Assembly (NCBI GenBank): GCA_903886985.1
Contig: CAISOI010000538.1
Location: 1 to 7,281 of the forward strand
From: an uncultured Chthonomonas sp.
Lineage (GTDB): Bacteria > Armatimonadota > Chthonomonadetes > Chthonomonadales > CAJBBX01
Direction of reading: 5' to 3'
DNA length: 7,281 nt
This document shows, in pieces, positions 6,278-7,281 of the stretch. The number at the start of each line of letters is the position of its first letter. Position 1 is the stretch's first letter. The notes under the pieces were generated by a model that worked only from the letters and a program-made list of their open reading frames with translations, ran no database searches and was not told the origin of the DNA. The position numbers were made by a program, and so were the translations under genes.

Positions 6278-6635
6278 TGGATCGGGAAATCTCGTCTGCT
6301 AAATCGAGTGAATTGGAGATCATAGATTCGACATGTGCCAAATCATCTCCTGAAATTACCCCCATCGCACTTACGACGAGACTCTGGCTAATCGTGGCAA
6401 GTTGGGCACATACGACGGACGGCTCATGCAGGCCCACCTGACTCCAGTCATGAAGGATAACATCTGACGAATTTGACGAGTCTGTAAGGCCAATGATCGG
6501 GGCAACGATGATTTGATTTCGGCTGATGTTGTAAGTGTCCGTGCTGAGAATGACAGCCGGGATTGACTCCGAACGCGATTGGTCTAGAGATGGGAACGGT
6601 AATAGAACAATTTCACCACGCATATAATTTGTCAT
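6264..6635 (-). CDS. MazF/PemK family toxin-like protein, possibly inactive
   Basis: 123-aa protein of the MazF/PemK fold, whose active members cut mRNA and are blocked by a cognate antitoxin. The N-terminus RGEIVLLPFPSLD (6-18) and the later DVILHDWSQVGLHEPSVV stretch match PemK-like proteins well. The position before the conserved proline, usually RP, reads IP (I25-P26). The usual T or S after the central strand reads VAPIIG. Both are residues implicated in catalysis or RNA contact in MazF, so activity may be lost. The ATG at 6635 has only a weak ribosome site. A TGA closing a short acidic frame lies 4 bp upstream, but no convincing antitoxin gene is seen. The downstream Imm1-like gene overlaps it by 14 bp. 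Confidence 0.8.
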   Translation of the reverse strand: MTNYMRGEIVLLPFPSLDQSRSESIPAVILSTDTYNISRNQIIVAPIIGLTDSSNSSDVILHDWSQVGLHEPSVVCAQLATISQSLVVSAMGVISGDDLAHVESMISNSLDLADEISRSNEQA

Positions 6636-6857
6636 TTACTCAGTCTTCTTCGTTGTCCAAATTTAAGTCAATACAGTTTCTGTAAAGAGCATCGTTGTTA
6701 GCCTTAGTTCATTCTGCTGGGGCTATATTACCACTGATGATTGGTTCTTACATTGTTAGGCTTTCCGAAGCTCAATGTGACAGTTTGTGACGCTAGCTCA
6801 AGATTACATAGTGATGCAACATTAGGCAAAGCAATTGCACGGACCCACAAACAACAA

Positions 6858-6891
6858 AACACCCTGACCTTTGCGAAAAATTCAGGGTGTT
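6858..6891 (-). terminator. intrinsic terminator of the ThuA-like gene
   Basis: A perfect 10-bp inverted repeat (AACACCCTGA with its complement) around a 14-nt loop. On the minus strand it is followed by TTTGTTGTTTG. It starts 42 bp after the ThuA-like stop and so ends that transcript, insulating it from the MazF-like gene 220 bp further on. The rest of the 6636-6857 gap holds no gene I can support. Confidence 0.8.
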
Positions 6892-6932
6892 CCGGTGATA
6901 TTAATACTATTGCTTTCTAAGCAGATTGCAGC

Positions 6933-7281
6933 CTATCGGGTTGGGGGCGTTTTGCCTTGTGGACGTCCGCTGCCTCTTTCAAGACCCAGACCCCATTTGA
7001 TGGCTCCCAGAATGTGTTTCTGATATGCTTCGCTCTCCCAAACATCTTCGCGGTGGCCGAGCGCGGTGTAAAAGACTTTGCCTTTACCCACGTTCTTGCA
7101 CCAAGAGATGAGCATATCGGTTGGCTTGTTGCTGCCATCTACTCCTGCTAGGTCCTTCACACCGTCATTTGGCTGAACTTTCAATGCAAGGAGAACGTGA
7201 ACATCTTCACGGTGATTGACTTTGTAATGGTAGATTTCATCTGTCACTTTGTATTCAGCGCCAATTGCCTTATTGGCTGGA
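6933..7281 (-). CDS. ThuA-like domain protein, 5' end outside window
   Basis: C-terminal part of a ThuA-like (trehalose-utilisation-type, class I glutamine-amidotransferase-like fold) protein. The frame is open to the window edge: the codons before the GTG at 7247 read PANKAIGAEYK, continuing into VTDEIYHYK, which matches the family's HPI.KG...F.V.DE.Y region. Next come a variable stretch, a WCKNVGKGKVFYTALGHRED block and AYQKHILGAIKWGLGLE, the standard family ending. The 11 codons at the very edge therefore belong to the gene, and the GTG is internal. The family's biochemical role is unsettled; in planctomycetes and Bacteroidota such domains often belong to secreted or sugar-related proteins. 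The gene ends with TAG and a terminator just downstream. Confidence 0.9.
   Translation of the reverse strand, partial: PANKAIGAEYKVTDEIYHYKVNHREDVHVLLALKVQPNDGVKDLAGVDGSNKPTDMLISWCKNVGKGKVFYTALGHREDVWESEAYQKHILGAIKWGLGLERGSGRPQGKTPPTR

Noticed and set aside
1153..6635. Integron-like cassette array, suggested by many small unrelated same-strand genes and GTTAGGC- or CCTAAC-like words at 2571 and 6755.
   Set aside because: No RYYYAAC/GTTRRRY pair with inverted repeats between them was found at the gene boundaries, and several genes have their own ribosome sites and variable spacing.
6693..6761. Near-direct repeat CGTTGTTAGCC (6693) and CATTGTTAGGC (6751).
   Set aside because: Only 9 of 11 bases match in two copies, there is no palindrome and no third copy nearby; likely chance.
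1..7281. CRISPR arrays, tRNA or rRNA genes and insertion sequences.
   Set aside because: No regularly spaced repeats, no cloverleaf or rRNA-like sequence, and no transposase frame or terminal inverted repeats were seen on reading both strands.

Overview
The window has moderate GC, close to or slightly below half. It looks like an accessory stretch of a bacterial chromosome holding many small, unrelated genes with ordinary Shine-Dalgarno sites. A ThuA-like protein, a PIN-toxin/antitoxin pair whose antitoxin ends in a DHYVYG-type tail, and many lone immunity-like or DUF genes together recall Planctomycetota. That guess rests on remembered family distribution, not on a search, and is weak. Standard stop codons (TAA, TAG, TGA) all end intact genes.

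Layout. At the left edge (1-834, +) is the larger part of a 2Fe-2S ferredoxin/FAD/NAD(P)H reductase that runs off the window; its coding frame is open to base 1. The next 300 bp hold at most one 52-codon minus-strand reading frame. From 2544 down to 1153 (-) lie an unrecognised 204-aa soluble protein, a DUF4288 protein and a small membrane protein that starts 16 bp after the DUF4288 stop. From 2596 to 3018 (+) is a protein-like frame with no start and two in-frame TAA codons, read here as a pseudogene. Next come a four-helix membrane protein (3039-3497, -) and a DinB-fold protein with three candidate metal-binding histidines (3635-4141, -). An unrecognised 195-aa gene (4364-4951, +) is the only intact plus-strand gene after the reductase.

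The right half (6635 to 5027, all -) is a four-gene cluster. A MazF/PemK-like protein overlaps an Imm1-like protein by 14 bp. They are followed by an antitoxin-like gene that overlaps a PIN-domain (VapC-type) toxin by 4 bp. The PIN toxin reading frame is interrupted by a TAG at codon 21. The MazF-like protein lacks the usual arginine before its conserved proline. At the right edge, a ThuA-like gene enters from outside (6933-7281, -) and ends at a clear intrinsic terminator (6858-6891).

Overall picture. This is a patch of toxin-antitoxin, immunity-like and orphan genes, several of them decaying, between two housekeeping-type genes. No convincing new multi-gene system is visible. The most informative observations are the broken PIN toxin, the two-stop pseudogene, and the coupled MazF-like/Imm1-like pair with no recognisable antitoxin upstream.
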